A stretch of DNA of 64,000 bases from Enterococcus timonensis (GTDB lineage: Bacteria > Bacillota > Bacilli > Lactobacillales > Enterococcaceae): the NCBI RefSeq assembly GCF_900104595.1, contig NZ_FNVY01000004.1, positions 310,001-374,000 of the forward strand, in the 5' to 3' direction. The notes beneath the pieces are model-generated. The model was not told where the DNA came from, did no database searches, and worked only from the letters and a program-made list of their open reading frames with translations. Numbering within the stretch: position 1 is the first letter of the stretch; the number at the start of each line of letters is the position of its first letter. Positions 9,446 through 18,545 of the stretch are shown piece by piece. The position numbers were made by a program, and so were the translations under genes.

Positions 9446-9804
9446 TGGCTTATTTCCAGCGCTTAATCATTAATTCGTTAACTTTTCTGGCTTTGGCCGT
9501 CGTCTTTCAAGGAAATATTTACGTCCGCAGTTTTTGGGCGGCGATCATTGCGGCTTTTGTCTTGTCCCTTTTAAATATGTTAGTGAAGCCAATTTTGACT
9601 TTGTTATCATTACCGTTAACTTTTTTAACGTTAGGATTATTTAGTTTCGTTGTCAATGGCTTAATTTTATCGTTAACGAGCCAATTAGTTGGCCAAAATA
9701 ATTTTGGTTTTTCTTCTTTTTGGTGGGCCATTGTTGCTTCGGCGGTGATGAGTTTTGTCAATATGATTATTTCAGAACATCGTTTAAATAAAATGAATGA
9801 ATAA
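9445..9804 (+). CDS. liaZ: Phage-holin-family membrane protein LiaZ
   Basis: A 119-residue integral membrane protein of the phage holin 4 superfamily (PF04020-like), with four hydrophobic segments at about 12-30, 32-50, 57-76 and 90-108 and a basic C-terminus. Start is GTG 9445 overlapping the previous stop (TAGTG), with GGAG ten bases upstream. LiaZ-type genes end the Lia operon in enterococci; the biochemical role is not known. Confidence 0.83.
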   Translation: MAYFQRLIINSLTFLALAVVFQGNIYVRSFWAAIIAAFVLSLLNMLVKPILTLLSLPLTFLTLGLFSFVVNGLILSLTSQLVGQNNFGFSSFWWAIVASAVMSFVNMIISEHRLNKMNE

Positions 9805-9814
9805 GGAGCACTCG

Positions 9815-10135
9815 ATGATTATAACAACGACAAATAACGTCGAAGCCAAAGACGTGATTGGTTATCGCGGCATTGTCTTTGGCGAGGTAATCACAGGAAT
9901 TAATATGTTTAAAGATATGGGCGCCGGCTTGCGTAATGTCTTTGGCGGACGTTCTAAAGCCTATGAAGGCGAACTGATGCAAGCTAGAGAAGAAGCATTA
10001 GCTGAAATGTCCGCGCGGGCTCTAGAAATGGGGGCCGACGCTGTCATTGGTATGAAAATGGATTATGAGGTTTTAGGATCTGATAATGGCATGCTGATGG
10101 TCACTTGTTCAGGCACCGCAGTCACGTTAGCTTAA
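9815..10135 (+). CDS. YbjQ family protein
   Basis: A 106-residue YbjQ/UPF0145 protein. The family forms ring-shaped pentamers, and members have been called heavy-metal binding without strong proof. Conserved features visible are [13 protein letters not shown] near the N-terminus and [16 protein letters not shown] near residue 75. ATG 9815 is chosen because AAGGAGCACTCG precedes it; an earlier in-frame ATG lies within liaZ. Last gene of the lia transcript. Confidence 0.85.
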   Translation: MIITTTNNVEAKDVIGYRGIVFGEVITGINMFKDMGAGLRNVFGGRSKAYEGELMQAREEALAEMSARALEMGADAVIGMKMDYEVLGSDNGMLMVTCSGTAVTLA

Positions 10136-10136
10136 A

Positions 10137-10170
10137 AAAACTTGAGAAAAATTTTTCTCAAGTTTTTTTT
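10137..10170 (+). terminator. Terminator of the lia operon
   Basis: AACTTGAGAAA pairs with TTTCTCAAGTT with a short AT loop and a run of T residues. Confidence 0.9.
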
Positions 10171-10194
10171 ATTTAGCCAAATTTTTTACTGTCT

Positions 10195-10222
10195 TTGAAA
10201 ACATTCTTTTACATGGTAAAAT
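10195..10222 (+). promoter_or_regulatory. hprK operon promoter
   Basis: TTGAAA (10195-10200) and TAAAAT (10217-10222), 16 bases apart, about 30 bases before the hprK start. Confidence 0.55.
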
Positions 10223-10251
10223 GAGTTGAATAAATAAGAGGAGGTTTTTTT

Positions 10252-11187
10252 GTGGCTGAATCAGTCTCAGTACAAGACTTAGTAGATCATCTACCTTTAA
10301 GTGTAGTCAGTGGCACCACGACTAGTTTACAACGAAAGGTAACGATTAGTGATATTTCTCGTCCCGGTTTAGAGTTAACCGGTTATTTTAATTATTATTC
10401 CAACGATCGCCTGCAAATGTTAGGGAAAAAGGAAATTACTTTTGCCGAAAAAATGATGCCAGAAGAACGGCTAGTTGTGATGCGGAAAATGTGTTCTGAA
10501 GAAACACCCGCTTTTATAGTTTCTCGTGATTTAAATATTCCCCAAGAATTAATTACCGCCGCCAGTGAAGCGGACATTCCGGTTTTAAAATCTAAATTAG
10601 GAACGTCGCGCTTATTAGGCGTCATCTCTAGTTATTTGGAAGGGCATTTGGCCACACGGACTTCGATTCATGGCGTGTTAGTAGATGTTTACGGCTTAGG
10701 TGTTTTGATTCAAGGTGACTCTGGTATTGGTAAATCAGAAACTGCTTTGGAACTTGTCAAACGCGGACACCGTTTAATTGCTGATGATCGGGTGGATGTT
10801 TATAAACAAGACGAGTTGACGATTATTGGTGAGCCGCCGGAGATTTTAAAACATTTGATTGAAATTCGTGGGATTGGCATTATTGATGTAATGAATTTAT
10901 TTGGCGCCAGTGCGGTTCGCGATAGCATGGAAGTCCAACTAGTTGTTTATTTAGAAAATTGGTCAAAAGATAAACGCTACGACCGACTAGGATCTGATGA
11001 AAATGTTGTCAATATTGCTAGCGTATCTGTTCCACAAATAAAAATCCCCGTGAAAACTGGACGTAACGTGGCGATTATTATTGAAGTTGCTGCCATGAAC
11101 TTTCGGGCGCGCTCCATGGGTTTTGATGCGACGAAAACATTTGAAGATCGTCTAACCCGTTTAATCGAAGAAAATTCAAAGGAGTAA
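10252..11187 (+). CDS. hprK: HPr kinase/phosphorylase
   Basis: A 311-residue bifunctional enzyme that phosphorylates HPr on Ser46 or reverses it, driving CcpA-dependent catabolite control. Walker A GDSGIGKS is at 155-162, the conserved His140-Gly141 pair is present, and the family signature EIRGIGIIDV follows. Length equals E. faecalis HprK. Start is GTG 10252 behind GAGGAGG. hprK-lgt-gpsA-galU are separated by only a few bases. Confidence 0.96.
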   Translation: MAESVSVQDLVDHLPLSVVSGTTTSLQRKVTISDISRPGLELTGYFNYYSNDRLQMLGKKEITFAEKMMPEERLVVMRKMCSEETPAFIVSRDLNIPQELITAASEADIPVLKSKLGTSRLLGVISSYLEGHLATRTSIHGVLVDVYGLGVLIQGDSGIGKSETALELVKRGHRLIADDRVDVYKQDELTIIGEPPEILKHLIEIRGIGIIDVMNLFGASAVRDSMEVQLVVYLENWSKDKRYDRLGSDENVVNIASVSVPQIKIPVKTGRNVAIIIEVAAMNFRARSMGFDATKTFEDRLTRLIEENSKE

Positions 11188-11190
11188 GCG

Positions 11191-12021
11191 ATGTTAATGT
11201 ATGTTGATCCGATTGCCGTGAAATTAGGCGGCTTAGAAATTCGCTGGTATGCCATTATTATTGTTGCCGGGATTGCCTTAGCTATTTATTTAAGTAGTAG
11301 AGAAGCTGTGAAAGTTGGGCTTAGAGAAGACGATGTCGTGGACTTTATGCTGTGGGGCTTGCCGATTTCCATTATTGGCGCCCGTTTGTATTATGTTTTA
11401 TTTGAACTGCCGTATTATATTAAAAATCCGGGGGAAATTTTTGCCATTTGGAATGGCGGTCTCGCTATTTATGGGGCATTGATTGCCGGCGGATTGACTT
11501 TATTTTTCTTTTGTCGCCACAATTTTATTAATTTTTGGACCTTTCTTGATATTACCGGCCCAAGTATTATTTTAGCCCAAGCAATTGGTCGCTGGGGAAA
11601 TTTTATGAACCACGAAGCTTTTGGACCAGATACGACGAGAAATTTTTTAGAAAAACTTCATTTGCCAAATTTTATTATTGATAATATGTATATTGATGGG
11701 ATTTACCGGACGCCTACATTTTTATATGAAAGTGTTTGGAATGTTTTAGGATTTATCGTTTTAGTATTGTTGCGGCGTAAGAAAAATTTCTTCAAACAAG
11801 GAGAGATTTTTGCCGGCTACGTGATTTGGTATAGTTTTGGTCGCTTTTTTATTGAAGGATTGCGGACAGACTCGCTATATATGTTTGGTACGATCCGCGT
11901 GTCACAATTTCTCAGTGCTTTATTATTTGTCGGCGGGATTTTATTTATCGTTTTACGGCGCAAATTAAAACCCAAACTCGCCTTTTATGATCGCACACAA
12001 AGAAAAGAGGGAGCAAAATGA
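11191..12021 (+). CDS. lgt: Prolipoprotein diacylglyceryl transferase Lgt
   Basis: A 276-residue multi-pass membrane enzyme that moves diacylglycerol from phosphatidylglycerol to the lipobox cysteine of prolipoproteins, such as PstS and the lipoprotein encoded at 16.1 kb. The signature [13 protein letters not shown] is at 133-145. The C-terminal helix is followed by a basic cytoplasmic tail. Begins three bases after the hprK stop. Confidence 0.96.
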   Translation: MLMYVDPIAVKLGGLEIRWYAIIIVAGIALAIYLSSREAVKVGLREDDVVDFMLWGLPISIIGARLYYVLFELPYYIKNPGEIFAIWNGGLAIYGALIAGGLTLFFFCRHNFINFWTFLDITGPSIILAQAIGRWGNFMNHEAFGPDTTRNFLEKLHLPNFIIDNMYIDGIYRTPTFLYESVWNVLGFIVLVLLRRKKNFFKQGEIFAGYVIWYSFGRFFIEGLRTDSLYMFGTIRVSQFLSALLFVGGILFIVLRRKLKPKLAFYDRTQRKEGAK

Positions 12022-13025
12022 AACAAACGATTGCTGTATTAGGGCCAGGTTCGTGGGGAACGGCATTAAGCCAAGTCTTAGCTGAAAATGGACACCAAGT
12101 AAAAATTTGGGGAAATGATGCTACTCAAATTCAAGAAATTGATCATTATCATACGAACCGTCATTATTTACCAGACATTAAAATTCCGTCCTCGATTCAT
12201 GCTACAACTGATTTGGCTGAAGCGTTGGCTGATTGTCAGGCGATTTTATTTGTTTTACCGACGAAAGCTATCCGTCAAGTAGCCCAACAAGTGGCCAAAT
12301 TAATTGCTGGAAAACCAGTAATTATTCATGCTTCAAAAGGTTTGGAACAAAATACGCATGAACGGATTTCTGAAATTTTAAAAGAGGAAATTCCAGCTGA
12401 AAAACGTGGCGACATTGTTGTTTTATCAGGTCCGAGTCACGCTGAAGAAGTCGCCGTTCATGATTTAACGACGATAACAGCCGCAAGCGTCAATTTGTCG
12501 GCAGCTATTTATGTGCAAGATTTATTTATGAATGAATATTTTAGAATTTACACGAATGATGATGTAGTAGGCGTGGAATTAGGGGCGGCGCTAAAAAATA
12601 TTATCGCCCTTGGCACCGGAGCCTTAGCTGGTCTTGGTTACGGGGACAATGCCAAAGCAGCCATTATGACGCGCGGTCTAGCAGAAATTTCTCGGCTAGG
12701 TCAAGCATTAGGCGCGAACCCGCTAACTTTTATCGGATTATCAGGAGTGGGCGATTTAATTGTGACTGGAACAAGTAAACATTCTCGTAATTGGCGGGCT
12801 GGATTCCAATTAGGAAAAGGCGTTCCTTTAGATAAAGTTTTAGATCAAATGGGAATGATTGTTGAAGGTGTGGCAACAACGAAATCCGCCTACGAATTAG
12901 CGCAAGCCATGCAAGTAGAAATGCCAATTACTGAAACTATTTATCATGTACTCTATGATGGTGCGGATGTTAAAGAGGCTACTCGCGCGTTAATGTTACG
13001 GGAAGGTAAGCAAGAGCGAGAATAG
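12018..13025 (+). CDS. gpsA: Glycerol-3-phosphate dehydrogenase [NAD(P)+]
   Basis: A 335-residue cytosolic enzyme making sn-glycerol-3-phosphate for phospholipid synthesis from dihydroxyacetone phosphate. The Rossmann motif GPGSWG is at residues 9-14, HASKGLE near 111, and the C-terminal domain has [11 protein letters not shown] and [11 protein letters not shown]. It overlaps lgt by four bases, coupling two genes that depend on phosphatidylglycerol supply. Confidence 0.96.
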   Translation: MKQTIAVLGPGSWGTALSQVLAENGHQVKIWGNDATQIQEIDHYHTNRHYLPDIKIPSSIHATTDLAEALADCQAILFVLPTKAIRQVAQQVAKLIAGKPVIIHASKGLEQNTHERISEILKEEIPAEKRGDIVVLSGPSHAEEVAVHDLTTITAASVNLSAAIYVQDLFMNEYFRIYTNDDVVGVELGAALKNIIALGTGALAGLGYGDNAKAAIMTRGLAEISRLGQALGANPLTFIGLSGVGDLIVTGTSKHSRNWRAGFQLGKGVPLDKVLDQMGMIVEGVATTKSAYELAQAMQVEMPITETIYHVLYDGADVKEATRALMLREGKQERE

Positions 13026-13036
13026 GAGGAACATGG

Positions 13037-13963
13037 ATGAAAGTCAAAAAAGCAGTGATTCCAGCCGCCGGGTTAGGCACGCGTTTTTTGCCAGCCACTA
13101 AAGCGATGGCTAAAGAAATGTTACCGATTGTCGATAAGCCAATGATTCAATTTATTGTGGAAGAAGCTTTGAAGTCCGGAATTGAAGATATTATTATTGT
13201 CACTGGGAAAGCTAAGCGACCGATTGAAGATCATTTTGATGCCAATATTGAACTAGAAGCCAATTTAAAAGAAAAAGGAAAAACCGAACTTTTGAAATTG
13301 GTTGAAGAATCTAGCGAGGTGAATTTGCATTTTATTCGTCAGTCTCATCCGCGCGGGTTAGGTGATGCCGTGTTGCAGGCGAAAGCTTTTATCGGTAATG
13401 AACCCTTCGTCGTTTTACTAGGAGACGATTTGCTAGAAGAAAGAAAAGGGACAGATCCGTTGACCAAGCAGCTAATTGATGAATATGAAAAAATTCATGC
13501 TGCTGTTTTAGGCGTAATGGAAGTCCCAGCAAATGATACTGCAAAATACGGGATTATTGATCCGGATTTAGAAGTAGCACCCGGACTTTTTAGTGTTAAA
13601 AGATTTGTAGAAAAACCACAACCAGAAGATGCTCCAAGTAATTTAGCGATTGTGGGCCGTTATTTACTGACCCCAGAGATTTTTCCGATTTTGGAAAATC
13701 AAAAACCCGGCGCAGATGGCGAGGTTCAACTTACCGATGCAATCGATTATTTAAATAAAACGCAACGAGTTTTTGCCCATCAATTTTCAGGGATTCGCCA
13801 TGATGTAGGAGATAAATTTGGTTTTTTGAAAACAAATATTGAATATGGTCTGACCCATCCGGAAGTAAAAGATGATTTAAAAAAATATATTATTTCTTTA
13901 GGAAAAGAATTAGACAATACTTCTATAGAAATAGTTGAAACGGTGGACGAAAAGAAAAAATAA
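13037..13963 (+). CDS. galU: UTP--glucose-1-phosphate uridylyltransferase
   Basis: A 308-residue nucleotidyltransferase producing UDP-glucose for glycolipids, teichoic acid decoration and capsule. The N-terminal [17 protein letters not shown] (residues 12-28) is the nucleotide-binding loop; also seen are LGDDLL, VEKP and the GEVQLTDAI segment. The tail ends in a Lys/Glu-rich stretch. GGAGGAAC precedes the ATG and a terminator follows. Confidence 0.95.
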   Translation: MKVKKAVIPAAGLGTRFLPATKAMAKEMLPIVDKPMIQFIVEEALKSGIEDIIIVTGKAKRPIEDHFDANIELEANLKEKGKTELLKLVEESSEVNLHFIRQSHPRGLGDAVLQAKAFIGNEPFVVLLGDDLLEERKGTDPLTKQLIDEYEKIHAAVLGVMEVPANDTAKYGIIDPDLEVAPGLFSVKRFVEKPQPEDAPSNLAIVGRYLLTPEIFPILENQKPGADGEVQLTDAIDYLNKTQRVFAHQFSGIRHDVGDKFGFLKTNIEYGLTHPEVKDDLKKYIISLGKELDNTSIEIVETVDEKKK

Positions 13964-13992
13964 AAAAATATTTTTAAGTCTTATAAAACTTT

Positions 13993-14020
13993 AAAAAAGA
14001 GTCCCTGGGGCTCTTTTTTT
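13993..14020 (+). terminator. Terminator after galU
   Basis: AAAAGAGTCC pairs with GGGGCTCTTTT around a tiny loop, followed by a T-run. Confidence 0.8.
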
Positions 14021-14028
14021 CATAAGAT

Positions 14029-14057
14029 TTGAAGAAAATTTCAGAGAGTGCTATTCT
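14029..14057 (+). promoter_or_regulatory. Promoter for the DUF948 gene
   Basis: TTGAAG (14029-14034), 17-base spacer, then TATTCT (14052-14057) with an extended -10 TGC. Confidence 0.55.
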
Positions 14058-14095
14058 TGAGTTGTAAACATTTTCTTTCATAAGGAGTTGGCGAA

Positions 14096-14524
14096 ATGAC
14101 AGCAGGAGCAGTGGCTGGTTTAATTGCCGCATGCGCGTTTGCGGTGCTAGTGGTATTTATTATTTTATTATTACTTAAAGTAGGAAAAACGGTGGACAAG
14201 GTCAATAAAACGGTGGACGAAACGACAAAAACAATTACCGTTTTAACAGGCGATGTAGATTTGTTGAGTCGGCAAGCGGAAAGTTTGCTAGTAAAAACCA
14301 ACGAACTATTGGCTGATGTCAATGGCAAAGTCGGGACCATTGATCCATTATTTCAAGCGGTGGCTGATTTATCAGCTAGTGTGACGGATTTGAATTTAGC
14401 AAGTCGCCAGGCAGTTTCTAAAGTTACAGGCTTTGCCAAAAAATCTGGGACAGCAGGACTGGCAGCAACAGCTGGGAAAACAGCTTTTAAATTAATTCGC
14501 CCAGGGAAAAAGTCGGCAGAGTAA
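14096..14524 (+). CDS. DUF948 domain-containing protein (YtxG-like)
   Basis: A 142-residue protein: one N-terminal transmembrane helix (about 5-27), then an amphipathic helix/coiled coil with a VDKVNKTVDETTKTI repeat typical of DUF948. The C-terminal quarter is basic (RPGKKSAE). In Bacillus the related ytxG lies beside ytxH, a general-stress membrane pair; here the next gene is also YtxH-like, which supports the assignment. Function unknown. Confidence 0.8.
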   Translation: MTAGAVAGLIAACAFAVLVVFIILLLLKVGKTVDKVNKTVDETTKTITVLTGDVDLLSRQAESLLVKTNELLADVNGKVGTIDPLFQAVADLSASVTDLNLASRQAVSKVTGFAKKSGTAGLAATAGKTAFKLIRPGKKSAE

Positions 14525-14541
14525 GTAAAATTCAATTTTCT

Positions 14542-14550
14542 TGGTACAAT
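14542..14550 (+). promoter_or_regulatory. Extended -10 promoter for the YtxH-like gene
   Basis: TGGTACAAT (TGn plus TACAAT at 14545-14550), 30 bases before the start codon; no good -35 is visible. Confidence 0.4.
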
Positions 14551-14579
14551 AAAGTTAGTAAATTAGAGGAGGTATTTTC

Positions 14580-15332
14580 ATGGGAAAAAAAGGTGGATTT
14601 TTATTAGGTGTCATCGTCGGAGGGACAATTGCTGCAGCGGCGGCTATTTTATTGACGCCTAAATCAGGTAAGGAAATGCAAAAAGACTTGGAACACAAAA
14701 CGGATGATTTCTTAGATAAAGCACGGGACTTTACAAGCTCAGCTTTTGAAAAACCAGGCGAATTTGGCACAGTTGTCAAAGACAAAGCAAAAGAGTTGAC
14801 CGGCCAAGCCAATGACTTAAAAGACTACATGAAAGAGCACCGTGAAGAATTACTGCAACAAGCCAAAAATATTTCCAGTGATTCACAAGACTTTTTGAAA
14901 TCTCAGAAAAATGATTTGGCCCATCGTTTTAAAAAAACGACCGGAGAACTTGCTGACGATAAAGATGATTTAACCGATGAGGCACAAGATATTATTATTG
15001 ATGTAAAAGATGGCCTCGGTGAAGCTGCAGAGTCTGTTAGTAAAGGGGCCGATAAAGCAGGCGACGCCGCTAAAGATACGGCAAAAGAAGTTAAAAAAAC
15101 TGCTGAAAAAACCGCCGATGAAGTAAAAGAGGGCGCCAAAAAAGCAGCCGATACAGTTGATAAAGGATCTGACAAAGCGGGTAAAGCGGCTGAAGAAGCT
15201 AGCGATGATGTTAAAAAAGCTGTCAAAGAAACAACTGATGAAGTAAAAGAAGAAGGATTAGAAGCTGCTGACAAGCTAGCTGAAAAGTTAGAAAAAAAAG
15301 CCAAAACGGATCCTGAGTTAAAAAAATCATAA
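14580..15332 (+). CDS. YtxH-like membrane protein with LEA-like helical repeats
   Basis: A 250-residue protein: Lys-rich N-terminus, a small Gly/Ala-rich membrane helix (residues 5-25, GVIVGGTIAAAAAILL then TPKSGKEM, the YtxH signature), then about 200 residues of charged, Ala-rich sequence with 11-residue-like repeats such as KAGDAAKDTAKEVKKTAEK. This tail looks like LEA-type amphipathic helices linked to desiccation or envelope stress. It is longer than most YtxH proteins. AGAGGAGG precedes the ATG. Confidence 0.75.
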   Translation: MGKKGGFLLGVIVGGTIAAAAAILLTPKSGKEMQKDLEHKTDDFLDKARDFTSSAFEKPGEFGTVVKDKAKELTGQANDLKDYMKEHREELLQQAKNISSDSQDFLKSQKNDLAHRFKKTTGELADDKDDLTDEAQDIIIDVKDGLGEAAESVSKGADKAGDAAKDTAKEVKKTAEKTADEVKEGAKKAADTVDKGSDKAGKAAEEASDDVKKAVKETTDEVKEEGLEAADKLAEKLEKKAKTDPELKKS

Positions 15333-15342
15333 GATAATCATA

Positions 15343-15380
15343 AAGAAGCTATCGTTTTGTTAGATAGCTTCTTTTTTTTT
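15343..15380 (+). terminator. Terminator after the YtxH-like gene
   Basis: AAGAAGCTATC pairs with GATAGCTTCTT around an AT-rich loop, followed by nine T residues. Confidence 0.9.
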
Positions 15381-15427
15381 GTTAAAAACAAGTTATAATG
15401 GATTTATGAAACGTAAAGGAAGAGAAT

Positions 15428-15997
15428 ATGAAAACACAAATGAAAGAAATTTTACAATCTGATCGACCGTTATCTGAAAAAATCCGTTATTTTCTTGGCT
15501 ATCATTTTAAAACGATCTTAGGCGTTTTGGCGGGAATTGTGGTCATCGTAGCGATTGTTTGGCAAATGCTTCATCCAGCGCCTCAACCGGAATTAACGGC
15601 CGCTGTGGTGGGGAGCGATGAGAATCTTGCCGTTATGAAAAAAGTCGCCAGTGAAGATCCTATGTTGGAAAAATTATTAACGCCTTCTGACAGTCAACAA
15701 GTGTATTATGTTTCCGATGCCGATGCCGACGTGCGCCAAAAATATGTGTTACTTTTAGCTGCTGGCGATATGGATTTGGTAATTATGAATAAAACCGAGT
15801 TAGACATGCTAGAAGCAGATGGTGGGCTAGTGAATTTAGCTGAAAAACTTCCAGAACTAAAAGCTGATGATCCGGACACTGACCCATACGCACTATCGGT
15901 AAATTATTGGTTAGACACTGAAGAGCTAGCTGATTTTTACTTAGTAATTCCGGTAAACAGTCAAAATATCGAAAAGACATTAGAAAAAATTCAATAA
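15428..15997 (+). CDS. Hypothetical single-pass membrane protein
   Basis: 189 residues. An N-terminal cytoplasmic segment of about 27 residues, one hydrophobic helix (about 28-48), then an acidic extracytoplasmic domain with patterns such as YYVSDADADVRQKYVLLLAAGDMDLV. The domain resembles small bacterial proteins with a periplasmic-binding-like core, but I recognise no family. TATAAT at 15394-15399 and AAAGGAAGAG give it its own transcription and translation signals. Confidence 0.65.
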   Translation: MKTQMKEILQSDRPLSEKIRYFLGYHFKTILGVLAGIVVIVAIVWQMLHPAPQPELTAAVVGSDENLAVMKKVASEDPMLEKLLTPSDSQQVYYVSDADADVRQKYVLLLAAGDMDLVIMNKTELDMLEADGGLVNLAEKLPELKADDPDTDPYALSVNYWLDTEELADFYLVIPVNSQNIEKTLEKIQ

Positions 15998-16007
15998 AAA
16001 TAAAAAA

Positions 16008-16048
16008 TAAAAAAGCTGGACCCCAAAAAATTTGGGGTCCAGCTTTTC
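16008..16048. terminator. Strong bidirectional terminator
   Basis: A near-perfect 17-bp stem (AAAAGCTGGACCCCAAA with its complement) separates two converging genes at 15997 and 16086. A and T tracts flank both sides. Confidence 0.92.
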
Positions 16049-16085
16049 CTAATTCTCTACGTCACAAGACGCTTTTTTTATAACC

Positions 16086-16676
16086 TTATTGAGCGACTGT
16101 TACTTCGCCGGATACAGAGGCGCCTTCTTCATCTAAGACAGCGGAGTCTTGATTTTCTTGGCTAGCGAAAGTAATGTTACCTTCAACTTTAGCGCCATTT
16201 AAAACAAAACCATTTGCTGAAACTTCGATATCGCCAACAACTGTACCGTGAACGATGTTGAAGTTTTCAGATTCAACGATTAATTTAGGAACAGTCATAG
16301 TGAATTCACCAGTTACTTTGTGGTCAGCATCTTGAGTGTATAAAGCAAGTTTACGATAAATTGCTTCAGCGTCATCGCCTTTGTCATGGAATTCGCCAGT
16401 AACAGTTACGTCGTTATCAAACGTAACGTCGTCAGTTGCAGCAACAATCCAGTTACCGTCAGCGCCTAATGCTGTTTCTAAAACGGCAGAATCGTCAGAT
16501 ACGGAAGCTGTAGAAACAACTTCAGCAGCACTTGATGATGTTGCAGTTGATTCAGAAGTTGCAGCTTCTGAAGATGATGAGCTGTTTGAAGAATTGTCGT
16601 CAGAAGAACATGCAGCTAGTAAGCTACCTGACACGAGCAAGGTTGCTAATACAGCAACTAATTTACCTTTTTTCAT
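16086..16676 (-). CDS. Secreted lipoprotein with Ser-rich linker and beta-helix-like domain
   Basis: 196 residues. A lipoprotein signal with lipobox LLAAC (Cys23) is followed by about 50 residues of Ser/Ala/Glu/Asp-rich linker and a C-terminal domain of about 110 residues. That domain has short repeating strands and Gly/Asn turns (IVHGTVVGDIEVSANGFVL then NGAKVEGNITF) resembling bactofilin-type beta-helices. No catalytic motif is visible. It has its own promoter and a convergent terminator. Function unknown. Confidence 0.75.
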   Translation of the reverse strand: MKKGKLVAVLATLLVSGSLLAACSSDDNSSNSSSSSEAATSESTATSSSAAEVVSTASVSDDSAVLETALGADGNWIVAATDDVTFDNDVTVTGEFHDKGDDAEAIYRKLALYTQDADHKVTGEFTMTVPKLIVESENFNIVHGTVVGDIEVSANGFVLNGAKVEGNITFASQENQDSAVLDEEGASVSGEVTVAQ

Positions 16677-16730
16677 AAAAAAAATCCCCTTTTTCTTGAA
16701 AATATTTTTTCCATTTTCATGGCAAGTTTT

Positions 16731-16759
16731 ATATTAAGCCAATATTTTTTTTTAGTCAA
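16731..16759 (-). promoter_or_regulatory. Promoter of the lipoprotein gene
   Basis: On the minus strand TTGACT and TAATAT are exactly 17 bases apart, 55 bases before the start codon. Confidence 0.75.
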
Positions 16760-16887
16760 ACAAAAAGGGCCAAAAAAAATAATTTTTGTGAAATGTATCC
16801 TTTGAATTTTAAATAAATAATCGGCGGACTAGTGAGATAACTCGCTTACAAAAAAATATTTTTAAAGAAAGTATGTGAAATGTTTTT

Positions 16888-16920
16888 AAAAAAAAGAAAG
16901 CCGAATGAAATCGACTTTCT
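16888..16920 (-). terminator. Terminator of degV
   Basis: Minus strand: AAGAAAGTCG pairs with CGGCTTTCTT (one mismatch) and eight or more T residues follow. Confidence 0.75.
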
Positions 16921-16926
16921 TACATT

Positions 16927-17799
16927 TTATAAAGTGCGGGGTGTGCCAATGGAAAATAGCGCGATACAGCCAAGACCTGTGTGGCTGGAAATGGTGGCGC
17001 CCATTGGATAAATAAGGACATCTTTAATCGGCAAACGAGCCATTAACTGTTCTTTTAAACCAGTTGCGCTAGCCAAATCATCAGCGTGGGCAATAAATAA
17101 TGTTTGATTTTCTGGATGTTGAATAGTAGCAACGGTATCTTCAACAAGACGATCCATTGCTTTTTGATTGCCACGAGCTTTAGCAACATTTTGCAATTTT
17201 CCTAGTGAATCCATCACTAGTAATGGTTTAATATTCATTAAATTTCCTAAAACAGCGGCCGTTTTAGAAATTCGTCCGGAACGTTTTAAATGTTCTAGGT
17301 CTTCAACTTTAACGAAGGAATGAACGGCAATCGCATTTTTTGTTACCCAGTCAATAATTTCAGCTAGTGGTTTTTGTGCTTCTTGCATCAAAGCCGCATA
17401 ATAGACCACCAGTCCTTCACCTAGACAGGCGTTTTTTGTATCAAAAACGGTGACATCAGCATCAGGATATTCTTCTTTTAGTAATTCTACTGCTTGCAAA
17501 GCGCTTTGATAAGAACCTGACAGACCTGAAGAAAAACATAAGTAAAGGAGTGGAATATTTTTTTCAGCATACGGGCGGAAAAAATCTAAATAGCGACCAG
17601 GAGAAATTTGCGAAGTGGTCGGCATTTTGCCAGCAGCCAATTGTTCATAAAGCCAAGCTGGTTTGAAATTTTCGCCAAGATCATCAAAATATTCTTGACC
17701 GTCTACAATGACCGTCATAGAAATAAACGGAACATTTTTTTCTTTTAGGAAAGTGTAAGGTAAATCGCAGCAAGAATCCGTTACAATTTGATAAGTCAT
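16927..17799 (-). CDS. DegV family fatty-acid-binding protein
   Basis: A 290-residue DegV/FakB-type protein. These bind a fatty acid and present it to FakA kinase for phosphorylation and membrane lipid synthesis. Visible are the N-terminal IVTDSCCDLP, the TTSQISPG segment, FSSGLSGSYQSA near residue 90, and LKRSGRISK near 165. The chosen ATG at 17799 has TGGAGGAAACC in front; a possible ATG at 17811 lies inside that ribosome binding site. Confidence 0.88.
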   Translation of the reverse strand: MTYQIVTDSCCDLPYTFLKEKNVPFISMTVIVDGQEYFDDLGENFKPAWLYEQLAAGKMPTTSQISPGRYLDFFRPYAEKNIPLLYLCFSSGLSGSYQSALQAVELLKEEYPDADVTVFDTKNACLGEGLVVYYAALMQEAQKPLAEIIDWVTKNAIAVHSFVKVEDLEHLKRSGRISKTAAVLGNLMNIKPLLVMDSLGKLQNVAKARGNQKAMDRLVEDTVATIQHPENQTLFIAHADDLASATGLKEQLMARLPIKDVLIYPMGATISSHTGLGCIALFSIGTPRTL

Positions 17800-17873
17800 G
17801 GTTTCCTCCAAAAAAATTAATATAGTGCTCCCTTCATTGTAAAGAACCGCGCCTCACTTTGCAAGCTTTCTTA

Positions 17874-18449
17874 CTATATTGGCCGTGGGTTTTCCAGTAA
17901 AAAAACGAAATCTTCAACCATTTCTCGATAAGAAATTTCCGCATCCACGTCTATTTGCTGAAAATAACCTAGAAAACTAAGGGAAATATAGCCGTGGAGT
18001 AAGCTGCGCAATTCTCGTGATTTATGAATGACTTGATCGCCGGATAGTTGATAGGCGCGCAAAATTTTTTGAATAATTAAGTTTAGCTGTTGCGATTTTT
18101 CAAATAAAATTTCGGAGTGGGTGTGGGGAATATTAATAAGCAATTCGTAGACGGCTTCATTTTCAAAAGCAAAATTCAAATAAACTTGACAATAAGCCCG
18201 CACCGCCTCGCTGCGAGATAGGCCCACCAGGTTATCGGCCAGTGTCTGGGTAAGTTCTTCCAGTAAGCGGCCGGTTAAAATCAGTTTTAATTCTTTCATA
18301 TTTTTAAAATGGTTATACAAAGAAGGATATTTAATATCTAATTTAGCAGCTAGATTTGGAAAATTTATTTGGGCCAGGCCAATTTCTTTAGCCAGTTCAA
18401 CGGTGGCTTGTAAAATTTTTTCTTGCGTCAAATTGCGCTTTTTTGTCAT
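17874..18449 (-). CDS. TetR family transcriptional regulator
   Basis: A 191-residue repressor-type protein. The N-terminal helix-turn-helix (about 10-56) includes QINFPNLAAKLDIKYPSLYNHFKNMKE-type TetR residues, with Tyr-Pro-Ser-Leu-Tyr at the recognition helix. The ligand-binding domain (60-191) resembles TetR_C_33-like families. It lies back-to-back with an MFS exporter, about 96 bases apart, so it probably represses that gene and itself. An earlier guess of AcrR-type would be equally possible. Confidence 0.85.
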   Translation of the reverse strand: MTKKRNLTQEKILQATVELAKEIGLAQINFPNLAAKLDIKYPSLYNHFKNMKELKLILTGRLLEELTQTLADNLVGLSRSEAVRAYCQVYLNFAFENEAVYELLINIPHTHSEILFEKSQQLNLIIQKILRAYQLSGDQVIHKSRELRSLLHGYISLSFLGYFQQIDVDAEISYREMVEDFVFLLENPRPI

Positions 18450-18508
18450 GATTTGCTCCGTTTTTCAAATTTTTTTTCAGAAAGGACGATAATCTACAAA
18501 AAATAGTT

Positions 18509-18514
18509 TATAAT
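18509..18514 (+). promoter_or_regulatory. -10 element for the MFS exporter
   Basis: TATAAT at 18509-18514, 32 bases before the start, in the gap shared with the divergent tetR gene. No matching -35 is evident and no clear palindromic operator was found. Confidence 0.35.
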
Positions 18515-18545
18515 AAATAACGGAAAAAGAAAAGGAGATGCAGGC

